DNA of 8,904 nt from Clostridia bacterium (GTDB taxonomy: Bacteria > Bacillota > Clostridia > Christensenellales > UBA3700): assembly GCA_029067255.1 (NCBI GenBank), contig JAIEEW010000036.1, positions 1 through 8,904 of the forward strand. Reading direction: 5' to 3'. Positions 1 to 7,326 of this stretch are shown piece by piece (the first letter of the stretch is position 1; each line of letters opens with the position of its first letter). A program made the position numbers and the translations under genes. The notes beneath the pieces are model-generated. The model saw nothing but the letters and a program-made list of their open reading frames with translations. It made no database searches and was not told the origin of the DNA.

Positions 1-765
1 GAATATAGGCGAAAAATCTATACAGCCGTCTCCGGGAACGGTAAACGCGCCTTCTCTCACGCCTTGCAAGAATGAAAGTCTTTCCTTTCTAACTTTGTCT
101 ACAACGTTCTTTCTTATATCTTTGAGATGAACGTGCTTAACTCTTTTGACGTGTTTTTTCAACACTTCGATATAGTCTGCGCCGCAATACGCCAAATGCC
201 CGCTGTCAAACAAAAGCGAGAATTTGTCCGGATCGGTCATATCCATCATTCTGTCCACTTCTTCGGCGCTTTGGACGACAGTGCCCATGTGATGATGGAA
301 CACGAGATTTATCCCCATGGAATTCGCTATCTCGCCCAGTCTGTTCATGCCTTTGGCAAACTTCTCCCATTCGCTATCGCTCATGACGTATTTGTTTTCG
401 AATACGGGAGTATTCATTTGTCCTTGAATACTGTAACTTTGCTCAGACGCGCCTATTACTTTCGCGCCCATCGCTTTAAGAAAATTACACTGAGCGACAA
501 ACTCTTTTTCCACTTCTTCCATAGGTTTTGTCAATACGAAAGAAGAAAACCACTGATTTGCTATCGTCAGATTTCTCATGTCCAACGCTTTTTTGAGAAC
601 GGTAGTATCTTTGGGATATTTGTTGCCAACTTCGCAACCTACGAATCCCGCCAACGCCATTTCGCTTACGCATTGCTCAAACGTGTTTTCCGCGCCCAAA
701 TCAGGCATGTCGTCGTTCGTCCACGCAATCGGAGCGATACCTAGTTTTATCTTTTTCTTATCCAT
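1..765 (-). CDS. iolE: Inosose dehydratase (2-keto-myo-inositol dehydratase), 3' part cut by the window edge
   Basis: IolE removes water from scyllo-inosose to give 3D-(3,5/4)-trihydroxycyclohexane-1,2-dione, the second step of cytoplasmic myo-inositol breakdown. My translation from the ATG at 765 gives 255 residues with no stop, against roughly 300 in the family, so about 40 C-terminal residues lie beyond position 1. The protein opens with KLGIAPIAWTNDDMPDLG, typical of IolE. It continues with SEQSYSIQG (107-115), FHHHMGT (156-162), FDSGHLAYCG (186-195) and HVHLKD (211-216), as expected for a sugar-isomerase/AP-endonuclease-type TIM barrel. D187, H190 and H213 are plausible metal or substrate ligands, inferred from the fold. 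The start is supported by AAGGTGG just upstream. It lies 19 bases after the iolD stop, so it is the last visible gene of the operon. Family and context agree, so the call is firm. Confidence 0.95.
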   Translation of the reverse strand, partial: MDKKKIKLGIAPIAWTNDDMPDLGAENTFEQCVSEMALAGFVGCEVGNKYPKDTTVLKKALDMRNLTIANQWFSSFVLTKPMEEVEKEFVAQCNFLKAMGAKVIGASEQSYSIQGQMNTPVFENKYVMSDSEWEKFAKGMNRLGEIANSMGINLVFHHHMGTVVQSAEEVDRMMDMTDPDKFSLLFDSGHLAYCGADYIEVLKKHVKRVKHVHLKDIRKNVVDKVRKERLSFLQGVREGAFTVPGDGCIDFSPIF

Positions 766-784
766 AATTCCACCTTTTTAGCAA

Positions 785-2704
785 TCAATATTTTCTTGCT
801 TTTTCAAGCATTTTTTCTTTATTAGCCAAAGCCGCTTTTGCTTTCTGACTGCGCGGGTTTTTAGTGCAACCTACGTTCCACCAACCGTCGTAACCGTGGG
901 TCATTGACTTTGGCAAAACCTTTATATCAATCAACGTGGAAGTAGTTTGTTTCAAAGAATCCGCGATAGCGTCGCGAAGTTCTTTTTCGTTACGCGCCGT
1001 ATAAGTTACAAAACCGTAACCTTTCGCGCTCATAGCGTAATCAATATTCATAAACTTACCGCCGCGTATAGGCTTGTCGCCGTCGCGATAACGCAATTCC
1101 GTGCAAAGCGCGTCTACTCCTTGATCCATTTGCAGATTGTTGATACAACCGAAAGACGCGTTGTCGAAAAGCAATACGTTCATCTTAATGCCTTCTTGAA
1201 GCGCGGTAACCATTTCGGAATGCAGCATTAGATAACTTCCATCGCCGACCATAGCGTAAACTTCTTTATCAGGTTGCGCCATTTTGCTTCCCAGACAGCC
1301 CGCTATTTCGTAACCCATACATGAATAGCCGTATTCCATGTTGTAAGAATCCTTGCTATCGCTCGTCCACATTCTTTGCAGATCGCCGGGCAGACTTCCC
1401 GCCGAACCTACTATTATCGCATCTTTGGGGATACATTCTCTGATTACGCCTATCGCCGCAGTCTGCGCCATCGCTTCGCCGTGCGCTTTGATAAAGTCTT
1501 CGACGACGTCGGGCATATGCGCGTCTATCTCCGGCTTATAGCCTTTGTTTACGCCGATATGGGTAAGTCTGTCCATCTCTTTATCCCAGTCGGCTTTCGC
1601 CTTTTGTATCTCGTCTTTATACCCGCTCTTATAGCCGTCCAAAAGAGCATCCAAAGCGATAACGCCCGCTTTTGCGTCCCCCACCGCTTTGACAGCGTCG
1701 AGTTTTGACGCGTGGAAATCTGACATGTTCAAAGTTACTACTTTCTTATCCGCGTAAAGCGATTTCGACGCCGTTGTGAAATCTGTAAATCTCGTGCCTA
1801 CTGCAATTATCAAATCGCAGTCTTTTGCAAGGGTATTCGCGGAAGAATTTCCCGTTACTCCCAGACCGCCTACGTTGAGCGGATGGGAAGATCTTATGGC
1901 TGTTTTTCCCGCCTGAGTTTCGCAGAAAGGTATATTGTGTTTTTCGCAAAACTCGGCGACAACTTCGCCCGCTTCGCTGTATTTTACTCCGCCGCCTACG
2001 ATAAGCAAAGGCTTTTTGCTTTTATGTATCTCGGCAGCCAAATCTTTCAACTCTTCAACAACGGGAACGGGTCTGCTTATCCTATTCACCCTTTTCTTAA
2101 AGAAATCTGCGGGGAAATCGTAACATTCGCCCTGAACGTCCTGCGGCATTGCGATCGCTACCGCGCCGGTATGGGCGGGATCGAGCAAAACTCTTATTGC
2201 GTTGAGCATAGCGCTCATCAACATTTCCGGTCTTGTTACTCTGTCAAAATATCTCGTTACCGCCTTAAACGCGTCGTTTGTAGTTACCAGCGCGCTGTAA
2301 GGCTGCTCTATTTGTTGCAACACGGGATCGGGTTGACGGGTAGCGAAAGTATCGCCCATAAAAAGCAATAGCGGGATGTTGTTGGCGGTAGCCGTTCCTG
2401 CCGCCGTAACCATATTAGCAGCGCCCGGTCCTATCGAAGATACGCAAGGCAGGATCTTACGTCTGTTGTTTTGTTTCGCGTAAGCGACGGCGACTTGCGC
2501 CATACCCTGCTCGTTCTTGCCCTGATATACTTTCAAAGAGTGTTTGCCCATGGAAAGCGCCTCGCCTATTCCCAACACGCAACCGTGTCCGAATATGGTA
2601 AACACGCCTTCGACAAGTTTATTTTCTACTCCGTCGAAACTGACGTACTGGTTATCCAAAAACTTTACGACAGCCTCTCCGACGCTCATTCTTTCCGTCT
2701 TCAT
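785..2704 (-). CDS. iolD: 3D-(3,5/4)-trihydroxycyclohexane-1,2-dione hydrolase (ThDP-dependent)
   Basis: IolD hydrolytically opens the cyclohexanedione ring to form 5-deoxy-D-glucuronate. The 639 residues match the family length and show the three-part layout of thiamine-diphosphate enzymes. The N-terminal pyrimidine-binding domain has NEQGMAQVA, with E65 the probable activating glutamate. A central domain lies around 215-350 (LLIVGGGVKYSEAG, AVGTRFTDF). The C-terminal pyrophosphate-binding domain carries GDGS (487-490) and LFDNASFGCINN (512-523), the ThDP/Mg2+ motif with the usual spacing. No key residue looks lost. The ATG at 2704 is preceded by AAGGAGAG, which overlaps the iolB stop (9-base gap), so translation is probably coupled to iolB. 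Acetolactate synthase is a related alternative, but the MTHGYDGWWNVG tail and the operon neighbours fit IolD. Confidence 0.97.
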   Translation of the reverse strand: MKTERMSVGEAVVKFLDNQYVSFDGVENKLVEGVFTIFGHGCVLGIGEALSMGKHSLKVYQGKNEQGMAQVAVAYAKQNNRRKILPCVSSIGPGAANMVTAAGTATANNIPLLLFMGDTFATRQPDPVLQQIEQPYSALVTTNDAFKAVTRYFDRVTRPEMLMSAMLNAIRVLLDPAHTGAVAIAMPQDVQGECYDFPADFFKKRVNRISRPVPVVEELKDLAAEIHKSKKPLLIVGGGVKYSEAGEVVAEFCEKHNIPFCETQAGKTAIRSSHPLNVGGLGVTGNSSANTLAKDCDLIIAVGTRFTDFTTASKSLYADKKVVTLNMSDFHASKLDAVKAVGDAKAGVIALDALLDGYKSGYKDEIQKAKADWDKEMDRLTHIGVNKGYKPEIDAHMPDVVEDFIKAHGEAMAQTAAIGVIRECIPKDAIIVGSAGSLPGDLQRMWTSDSKDSYNMEYGYSCMGYEIAGCLGSKMAQPDKEVYAMVGDGSYLMLHSEMVTALQEGIKMNVLLFDNASFGCINNLQMDQGVDALCTELRYRDGDKPIRGGKFMNIDYAMSAKGYGFVTYTARNEKELRDAIADSLKQTTSTLIDIKVLPKSMTHGYDGWWNVGCTKNPRSQKAKAALANKEKMLEKARKY

Positions 2705-2713
2705 ATTCTCTCC

Positions 2714-3484
2714 TTATTTCTCCCAGTATTCGTATCTGGGATCTACTATTCTTGTCTTATCCCACGGATTGCCGTCAAGATGACGTATCATCCAACAGCA
2801 GTACATAGGATAACCCGGCGCGGTAACCTGAACGTGAGTTTTGCCGCCGGGGAAACATCCCGCGCTTCCGTCTACTATTGTATGCGGTTCCATTTCTCCT
2901 ATAAAGCACGCGCCGAACGCTTCGGGCGTAGGCATTTTATAATAGTATACTTCGGGCTGGGGATGAGAATGCGGAAGATAACTCCACCACCTTCCCTGTC
3001 TTGCCAGCACTTCTCCGACTACCAAATTCGAATACGGCGCGTTTGAATAATCAAAAATAGTATTGACGTCGCGTACCGCCGTATTCTCCCACAAGCCTTC
3101 GCAAGACACGCTTACTATCACGTCTTTTTTGTCGTAAAATTTTGCGGGGAAAATCTTTTCGTTGGTAGTAGCCAAATATATTATTTCGCTGTCTTTCGAC
3201 GCTTTTACCGTCAAAGTATTGCCTTTGCAGACGTGCATACATATCGGCAAATCGTCGAATACTCCGCTGCGCTCGCCTTTGCCTACAAGATCTGCGCATT
3301 GCATTTCTACCGCGCCTTCGGTAAGCAATACGCACATTTCTTTTTCTTTTTCCGAGTAAACAACGCTTTCGCCTGCGGCAAGTTTGACTACAAGAATATC
3401 CATCAGCATATCCTTGTTTTTGCCATCCATTTTCGCTATAGTTTTTACTCCGTTTTTATTATACTTAGGATAATTGAAAGCCAT
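2714..3484 (-). CDS. iolB: 5-deoxy-glucuronate isomerase (cupin)
   Basis: IolB converts 5-deoxy-D-glucuronate to 5-dehydro-2-deoxy-D-gluconate, the substrate of the IolC kinase. The protein is 256 residues, slightly shorter than the roughly 270 usual for the family, and is a double cupin with no signal peptide or membrane segment. The second cupin carries the probable metal site YLPHSHPQPEVYYY (169-182): H172, H174 and E178, with H217 in KTHVQVTAPGYPMY (215-228) as the likely fourth ligand. The end RIVDPRYEYWEK is characteristic of the KduI/IolB family. The ATG at 3484 follows AAAGGAGT, and the iolC stop is only 12 bases upstream, so it is part of the same transcript. KduI is the nearest alternative, but the neighbours decide for IolB. 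Confidence 0.95.
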   Translation of the reverse strand: MAFNYPKYNKNGVKTIAKMDGKNKDMLMDILVVKLAAGESVVYSEKEKEMCVLLTEGAVEMQCADLVGKGERSGVFDDLPICMHVCKGNTLTVKASKDSEIIYLATTNEKIFPAKFYDKKDVIVSVSCEGLWENTAVRDVNTIFDYSNAPYSNLVVGEVLARQGRWWSYLPHSHPQPEVYYYKMPTPEAFGACFIGEMEPHTIVDGSAGCFPGGKTHVQVTAPGYPMYCCWMIRHLDGNPWDKTRIVDPRYEYWEK

Positions 3485-3496
3485 GATATACTCCTT

Positions 3497-4513
3497 TTAT
3501 TCTCGCGCTATCATTTCGCCGAATTCTTTCTTTTCGTCGGCGATAAATTTTTCCAACTCCGCGACAGTCGGCATAAACTCCGAACAGCCGTGCGCCGATA
3601 CCAGCATAGACGCGGACGCCGAGCCGAGTTCCAAACACTCTATCATTTCTTTGCCTTCAAACAAACCGTACAAAAACGCGGAGCCGTAACCGTCGCCGCC
3701 GCCAAACGACTTGAACGCCGTAACGGGGAAAGACTTTATATTGTATTTCTGACCGTCGTAGGTATGCGCCGTGCTGCCTTTTTTGCCGTGCTTGATTATC
3801 ACAATCTTCGCTTGTTTTGCAAACCAGTATTTAGCAGTCTGTTCGTCGTCCATATCGGGAGCAAAAATCGATTGCGTCAAATCGTACTCTTCTCTCGATC
3901 CCATTATTATATCCGCGTGCTCCGCAACGGCGGTATAATACACGGCGATTTCGTCCTTGCTCTTCCAGTTGTACGCTCTGTAATCTATATCGAAAATAAC
4001 TTTCGTATTGTTCTTTCCCGCAAGTTGGACGGCCTTTAAGCACGCTTCTCTCGACGGGCTTTGCGCAAGCGCAGTGCCGGAAATCAATATCGCTTTCGCG
4101 CTCGCTATATACTCTTCGTCTACGTCTGACGGATCAAGCGTAAGGTCGGCTATCCCGTCTCTGTACATAAGAATACTGCTTTCCGTCGGCGAAAGTATTT
4201 CGGTAAAAGTAAGACCGAGTTTCTCGCCGTTCTTCGCTCTGGTTACTCTCGACACGTCGATGCCTTCGCTTGCAAAAAAGTTTGTAACGTAATCGCCGAA
4301 TTGATCGTCCGATACCTTGCCTATAAAGCCGACTTTTTTGCCCAGTCTTGCTAGTCCGACCGCAACGTTGGCGGGCGAACCGCCGAGATATTTTCTGTAC
4401 TGTTGACTTTCAGACAACGGTTTGAAGTAATCAAGCGGATTGAAGTCTATCGCTATCCTGCCTACCGCTATCAAGTCGTATTTTCTGTCTTTTTCAAAAC
4501 TGACGTATTGCAT
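3497..4513 (-). CDS. iolC: 5-dehydro-2-deoxygluconokinase (PfkB family)
   Basis: IolC phosphorylates 5-dehydro-2-deoxy-D-gluconate with ATP, making the 6-phospho substrate cleaved by IolJ. The 338 residues form a ribokinase/PfkB fold. LGGSPANVAVGLARLG (43-58) is the N-terminal sugar-binding signature, IFDIDYRAYNW (173-183) is typical of IolC, and SFGGGDGYGSAFLYGL (269-284) is the C-terminal signature with catalytic base D274. The anion-hole motif reads GGGD where GAGD is commoner in PfkB kinases; the catalytic aspartate is kept, so activity is expected. There is no C-terminal fusion domain. The ATG at 4513 is preceded by AAGAGGTA. It follows iolJ after a 47-base gap with no clear terminator or promoter, so it should be cotranscribed. 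Confidence 0.95.
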   Translation of the reverse strand: MQYVSFEKDRKYDLIAVGRIAIDFNPLDYFKPLSESQQYRKYLGGSPANVAVGLARLGKKVGFIGKVSDDQFGDYVTNFFASEGIDVSRVTRAKNGEKLGLTFTEILSPTESSILMYRDGIADLTLDPSDVDEEYIASAKAILISGTALAQSPSREACLKAVQLAGKNNTKVIFDIDYRAYNWKSKDEIAVYYTAVAEHADIIMGSREEYDLTQSIFAPDMDDEQTAKYWFAKQAKIVIIKHGKKGSTAHTYDGQKYNIKSFPVTAFKSFGGGDGYGSAFLYGLFEGKEMIECLELGSASASMLVSAHGCSEFMPTVAELEKFIADEKKEFGEMIARE

Positions 4514-4560
4514 ATCTACCTCTTATTGTATTTTTGTTAAATATCAAACCGACCGTCGAC

Positions 4561-5388
4561 CTATTTGGGTTGACAGAGCCGGATAATTTTCGTCGCGACG
4601 TCTTCCACCGCTTTGATCGCGTAAGGAAGATACGTTTTGGGATCGTAAGTCGAGCCTTCGCTCGCCAAGCCCTTTTTCAAACCTTCGGTAAATGCCTGTC
4701 GCAAATGCGTGGCAAAATTTATCTTGCTTATACCCGCGTCTATACACGCTCTTATAACTTCGTCCGAAAGACCGCTCGCGCCGTGCAGTACCAGCGGAAT
4801 ATCTACCACTTGCGCAATCTCTTTTATCCTATCTATCGCTATATGCGGTTCACCTTTATACACGCCGTGCGCCGTACCTACGCCTATCGCAAGAGAATCA
4901 ACGCCGGTTCTTGCGACAAACTCTTTCGCTTCCGCAACTTCCGTATATTTTATCTCGCCTTCCGTTTCTTCCTTTCCGCCAATCGTACCCAACTCCGCTT
5001 CCACGCTGACGCCTTTCGCGTGAGCAAGCGCGACTACCTTTTGGGTCAACGCTACGTTTTCTTCAAAATCAAGCATAGATCCGTCTATCATAACAGACGT
5101 ATATCCCGCCTGTATGCACTGCTCGCATATTTTTACGTCGCCGCCGTGATCGAGATGGACGGATATATCCGCTCCGCCTTTGTATATGGCGCGGACTAAG
5201 GAACTGTAAGTAGAGATACCGCCGTATTTCAATGTTTTGGGAATAGTCTGAATAATTGTCGGTTTGCAAGTTTTCTCAACGGCGTTAAGCACGCCCAAAA
5301 CGCTTTCCAAATTGTCTACGTTGAAAGCAGGAACAGCGTAACCGTCCCTTTTTGCTTGAATAAGCAAATCCGCGTTAGTAACGATCAT
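4561..5388 (-). CDS. iolJ: 6-phospho-5-dehydro-2-deoxy-D-gluconate aldolase (class II aldolase)
   Basis: This zinc-dependent class II aldolase is predicted to split 6-phospho-5-dehydro-2-deoxygluconate into dihydroxyacetone phosphate and malonate semialdehyde. At 275 residues it has the family length and starts MIVTNADLLIQAKRDGYAVP. The active site is visible: HLDHG (78-82) with catalytic D80 and zinc ligand H81, EAELG (130-134), GTAHG (171-175) with H174, LHGASG (201-206) with H202, and SKINFAT (221-227) in the phosphate-binding region. Sequence alone does not separate this from fructose- or tagatose-bisphosphate aldolase, so the specific call rests on its place directly before iolC. It is the first gene of the operon. 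The ATG at 5388 has an AGGGGAA site, and the predicted leader is only about 33 bases, too short for a riboswitch. Confidence 0.9.
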   Translation of the reverse strand: MIVTNADLLIQAKRDGYAVPAFNVDNLESVLGVLNAVEKTCKPTIIQTIPKTLKYGGISTYSSLVRAIYKGGADISVHLDHGGDVKICEQCIQAGYTSVMIDGSMLDFEENVALTQKVVALAHAKGVSVEAELGTIGGKEETEGEIKYTEVAEAKEFVARTGVDSLAIGVGTAHGVYKGEPHIAIDRIKEIAQVVDIPLVLHGASGLSDEVIRACIDAGISKINFATHLRQAFTEGLKKGLASEGSTYDPKTYLPYAIKAVEDVATKIIRLCQPK

Positions 5389-5405
5389 ACTAAATTTTCC
5401 CCTGT

Positions 5406-5451
5406 GCCAAATCGTTTTTCTACTGCTATTATACTATTCCCGCCAAACGAT
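5406..5451 (-). promoter_or_regulatory. Candidate operator pair around the iol start site
   Basis: Two similar boxes flank the predicted transcription start. On the plus strand they read GCCAAATCGTTT at 5406-5417 and GCCAAACGAT at 5442-5451. The GCCAAA cores repeat in the same orientation 36 bases apart, while AAACGAT (5445-5451) and ATCGTTT (5411-5417) also form an inverted repeat. One box lies between -35 and -10, the other in the 5' leader, where a repressor would block transcription. Inositol operons in Firmicutes are usually repressed by an IolR-type regulator. Assigning these boxes to one is inference, as no regulator gene is in the window. Confidence 0.4.
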
Positions 5452-5476
5452 GTCAATATCTAATTAAAAAATTTTT
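5428..5476 (-). promoter_or_regulatory. Near-ideal sigma-A promoter of the iol operon with UP-like element
   Basis: Reading the minus strand, TTGACA (5456-5451) is followed by exactly 17 bases and TATAAT (5433-5428), both full consensus hexamers at the optimal spacing. Upstream, AAAAATTTTTT (5476-5466), separated from the -35 box by 9 bases, matches the A/T core of the known UP-element consensus at about the right distance. The start site is predicted near 5421, giving a leader of about 33 bases before iolJ. A promoter this strong in front of catabolic genes implies repressor control. Confidence 0.88.
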
Positions 5477-5514
5477 ACCGATTTCGACATATAATCTTAA
5501 TAAAGTTTAATTCA

Positions 5515-5554
5515 GCAAATTACACGTTTTTACCGCAAATCACACGATTTTAGG
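5515..5554. repeat. Imperfect 20-base tandem repeat
   Basis: GCAAATTACACGTTTTTA (5515-5532) recurs as GCAAATCACACGATTTTA (5535-5552), identical at 16 of 18 positions with a 20-base step. Weaker GC(A/G)-starting echoes follow at 5554, 5576 and 5596 (GCAAATTA), so the region has a roughly 20-base rhythm, close to two helical turns. Function is unknown; it may be a protein-binding array or curved DNA upstream of the iol promoter. Confidence 0.6.
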
Positions 5555-5616
5555 CAATATTTTAAGGATTTTATTGCGTTTTTACATTTTTAAAAGCAAA
5601 TTATTATAACCGATTT

Positions 5617-5654
5617 GTCCATATATTTGCGTATCGTCCATATTTTCCGTATAC
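5617..5654. repeat. Imperfect 19-base tandem repeat
   Basis: GTCCATATATTTGCGTAT starts at 5617 and GTCCATATTTTCCGTAT at 5636, directly adjacent. They share GTCCATAT, TTT and CGTAT, differing by one missing base and one substitution. The sequence is unrelated to the 20-base repeat to its left. An inverted pair CGTATA (5648-5653) and TATACG (5660-5665) overlaps the second copy. Confidence 0.55.
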
Positions 5655-5656
5655 AT

Positions 5657-5691
5657 AAATATACGCCGCGGATTAGCGCGACGCAATATTT
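5657..5691 (-). terminator. Candidate intrinsic terminator after the GH20 gene
   Basis: On the minus strand CGTCGCG pairs with CGCGGCG (plus 5677-5683 and 5664-5670, one G-U pair) around the 6-base loop CTAATC. The stem can be lengthened by AAATAT (5691-5686) with ATATTT (5662-5657) across a small internal bulge. It sits about 36 bases past the GH20 stop and separates that gene from the iol promoter. The tail is AU-rich but lacks a clean T run, so termination may be partial; it could act in both directions. Confidence 0.5.
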
Positions 5692-5726
5692 ATCATTATT
5701 GAAAGTTTGGATACTATTTAAAAAAT

Positions 5727-7295
5727 TTACTTATTGTTTCCGAGCATCTTTTTCATTTCGTCGAATTCGTAATCATGATGTTTGTTCCAAAATGCCCACG
5801 CCGAAGACGTCGTAACATAGAAAGGTTTGACTTTTCCGCGATATATTTTCTGCGGGCAGACTTTTGCGCCCAAATTATCGAAATGCTTACGCATATTTTC
5901 AAGACGATTTTCAAAATCCTTATAATTTTTTTGCGACTCGTCAGTCCAACATACTTCGGAAAATGCTATAAGTCTAGCGTACGTTAACATATCCAACTTA
6001 TCTTCGTCGACAATAAATTCGCACCATTGCGGTATCTCCATACCCAGTACGTTGGAATCGTCGTCCGTCAATTTTCTTGCCGAGAACGAATACGTCTTTT
6101 TCAACGGACGCATACTGAACGAGTGGTCCATATAGACGTACGGACAAAGCGAAAGCAAACACTGCCCCCCGTCGCTCATCCATTCTTTTTCGTTTTTGTT
6201 TCCAACTGAATATTTCCACCACCACTGCGCTACGATATCTTTATCCATTATGTCGCGCGCGTCCAAAATCTCGTTCCAGCCTATCATGCGCTTGCCCTTA
6301 CTTTTAAGATATTTGGCAATCTGAATATTGAAGTAACCTTGCAAAGCGTTTTCGTCTTTTAGTCCCAGTTCTTTTATCTTTTTCTGGCAATCGGGACATT
6401 GTTTCCATCTGGTCTTTGGCGCTTCGTCCCCGCCTATATGGAAATAGCGTCCGGGGAAAATTTCGCACAGTTCGTCTATTACGTCTTTTGCAAAATCGTA
6501 GATCGCGTCTTTTCCGCAGCAGCATATATTATCCATTACGCCGTATCTGCAAGATACTTCGGTATCTTCTCCGCGACAGGAAAGTTCAGGATAACAGGAA
6601 ATCGCCGCAACCATGTGTCCAGGCATATCTATTTCGGGTACGACTTCTATATGCCTTTTTGCAGCGTAAGCGACAATCTCTTTCATATCGTCTTGCGAAT
6701 AAAACATTCCTTCGCCGTATTTTTCGTCTTTTGTTATCTTTTTGCTTAAATCTTCCGACGGATGATAAAGCGCGGAACTTCTTCTTGTCGTTCCTTTCTG
6801 CGTAAGCAACGGATATTTTTTTATCTCCGCTCGCCATCCCTGATCGTCAGACAAATGCCAGTGAAATACGTTCATTTTGACGTCTGCCATAACGTCTAGC
6901 AACTGCTTGATTTTCTCCTTTCGCCAAAAGTGTCTGGAACAGTCAAGCATAAATCCCCTGTATGGGTATTTCGGAGAATCCTTAACGTCCGCCCAGATTG
7001 CTCCTTCGCTATCCATCATCTGTCTTAAAGTTACGTGCGCGTAAAACGCTCCGCTGTCAGTCGCAGCGCCGATTGTAATTTCATCTTTTCCGCGCTTGAT
7101 TTCATAACCTTCGTTGGCTATATTTTCGTCCTTTACGAATACTACTTTGGTATTTTCGCCGCCATTGAATTTGCTCAAATACTCTTTCAGCAACTCGCAA
7201 GACTGATGAAAATCTCCTTCTATAATCGTGTTTTTGCCTATACTTATTTTTTCGCCTTTCTCGTCGATTCTTTTCGGCAACGGTATCAAATTCAT
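5727..7295 (-). CDS. Cytoplasmic GH20 beta-N-acetylhexosaminidase
   Basis: This glycoside hydrolase family 20 enzyme is predicted to release terminal beta-linked N-acetylhexosamine by substrate-assisted catalysis. The 522 residues comprise an N-terminal GH20b-like domain (about 1-110) and a TIM-barrel domain beginning YPYRGFMLDCSRHFW (110-124). Visible active-site motifs are FHWHLSDDQGWR (144-155), PEIDMPGH (220-227), HIGGDEAPKTRW (286-297) with catalytic pair D290-E291, GWNE (339-342) and the tryptophan run WWW (358-360). The N-terminus (MNLIPLPKRIDEKG) has no signal peptide or membrane segment, so it probably acts on imported oligosaccharides such as chitobiose or glycan fragments; the substrate is inferred. 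Cysteines are frequent (for example C258-C260, C300, C303), which suits the cytoplasm. Start at 7295 has AGGGAGA upstream. It has its own promoter and probably terminator, so it is a neighbour of the iol operon rather than part of it. Confidence 0.92.
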   Translation of the reverse strand: MNLIPLPKRIDEKGEKISIGKNTIIEGDFHQSCELLKEYLSKFNGGENTKVVFVKDENIANEGYEIKRGKDEITIGAATDSGAFYAHVTLRQMMDSEGAIWADVKDSPKYPYRGFMLDCSRHFWRKEKIKQLLDVMADVKMNVFHWHLSDDQGWRAEIKKYPLLTQKGTTRRSSALYHPSEDLSKKITKDEKYGEGMFYSQDDMKEIVAYAAKRHIEVVPEIDMPGHMVAAISCYPELSCRGEDTEVSCRYGVMDNICCCGKDAIYDFAKDVIDELCEIFPGRYFHIGGDEAPKTRWKQCPDCQKKIKELGLKDENALQGYFNIQIAKYLKSKGKRMIGWNEILDARDIMDKDIVAQWWWKYSVGNKNEKEWMSDGGQCLLSLCPYVYMDHSFSMRPLKKTYSFSARKLTDDDSNVLGMEIPQWCEFIVDEDKLDMLTYARLIAFSEVCWTDESQKNYKDFENRLENMRKHFDNLGAKVCPQKIYRGKVKPFYVTTSSAWAFWNKHHDYEFDEMKKMLGNNK

Positions 7296-7326
7296 AATCC
7301 ATTCTCCCTATATCGTTATATATTAT

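Larger units (their letters stand above)
5457..5726. other. AT-rich intergenic DNA upstream of the iol promoter
   Basis: Together with the promoter this makes a 338-base gene-free gap between iolJ and the GH20 gene. I see no credible ORF and no RNA gene. It holds the UP-like element at 5466-5476, two sets of imperfect tandem repeats (5515-5554 and 5617-5654) and a GC-rich hairpin at 5657-5691. Isolated TATAAT-like strings at 5490-5495 (plus) and 5603-5608 (minus) lack a matching -35 box. The rest is plain AT-rich sequence. Confidence 0.7.

Noticed and set aside
127..744. A 205-codon plus-strand reading frame at the left edge
   Set aside because: It is the shadow of iolE on the minus strand, whose translation gives clear family motifs over the same bases.
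1883..2371. A 162-codon plus-strand reading frame opposite iolD
   Set aside because: It is fully inside iolD with no domain signature; iolD carries intact ThDP motifs on the other strand.
3671..3709. GGGD in place of GAGD in the IolC signature as a sign of lost activity
   Set aside because: The catalytic aspartate is kept and glycine in the second position still allows the anion hole, so it is more likely a lineage variant.
3233..4039. A 268-codon plus-strand reading frame antisense to iolB and iolC
   Set aside because: It lies opposite two well-supported enzyme genes, has a composition biased to F, R and Y as expected from a reverse-frame shadow, lacks recognisable domains and has no good ribosome binding site.
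5389..5427. Riboswitch or attenuator in the iolJ leader
   Set aside because: The predicted leader is only about 33 bases, too short to fold a known riboswitch, and shows no terminator hairpin.
6279..6579. Cysteine-rich part of the GH20 enzyme, including CPDC, as a possible metal-binding insertion
   Set aside because: Cysteines around these positions are common in bacterial GH20 proteins, and the enzyme length and motif order are normal, so no inserted domain is evident.
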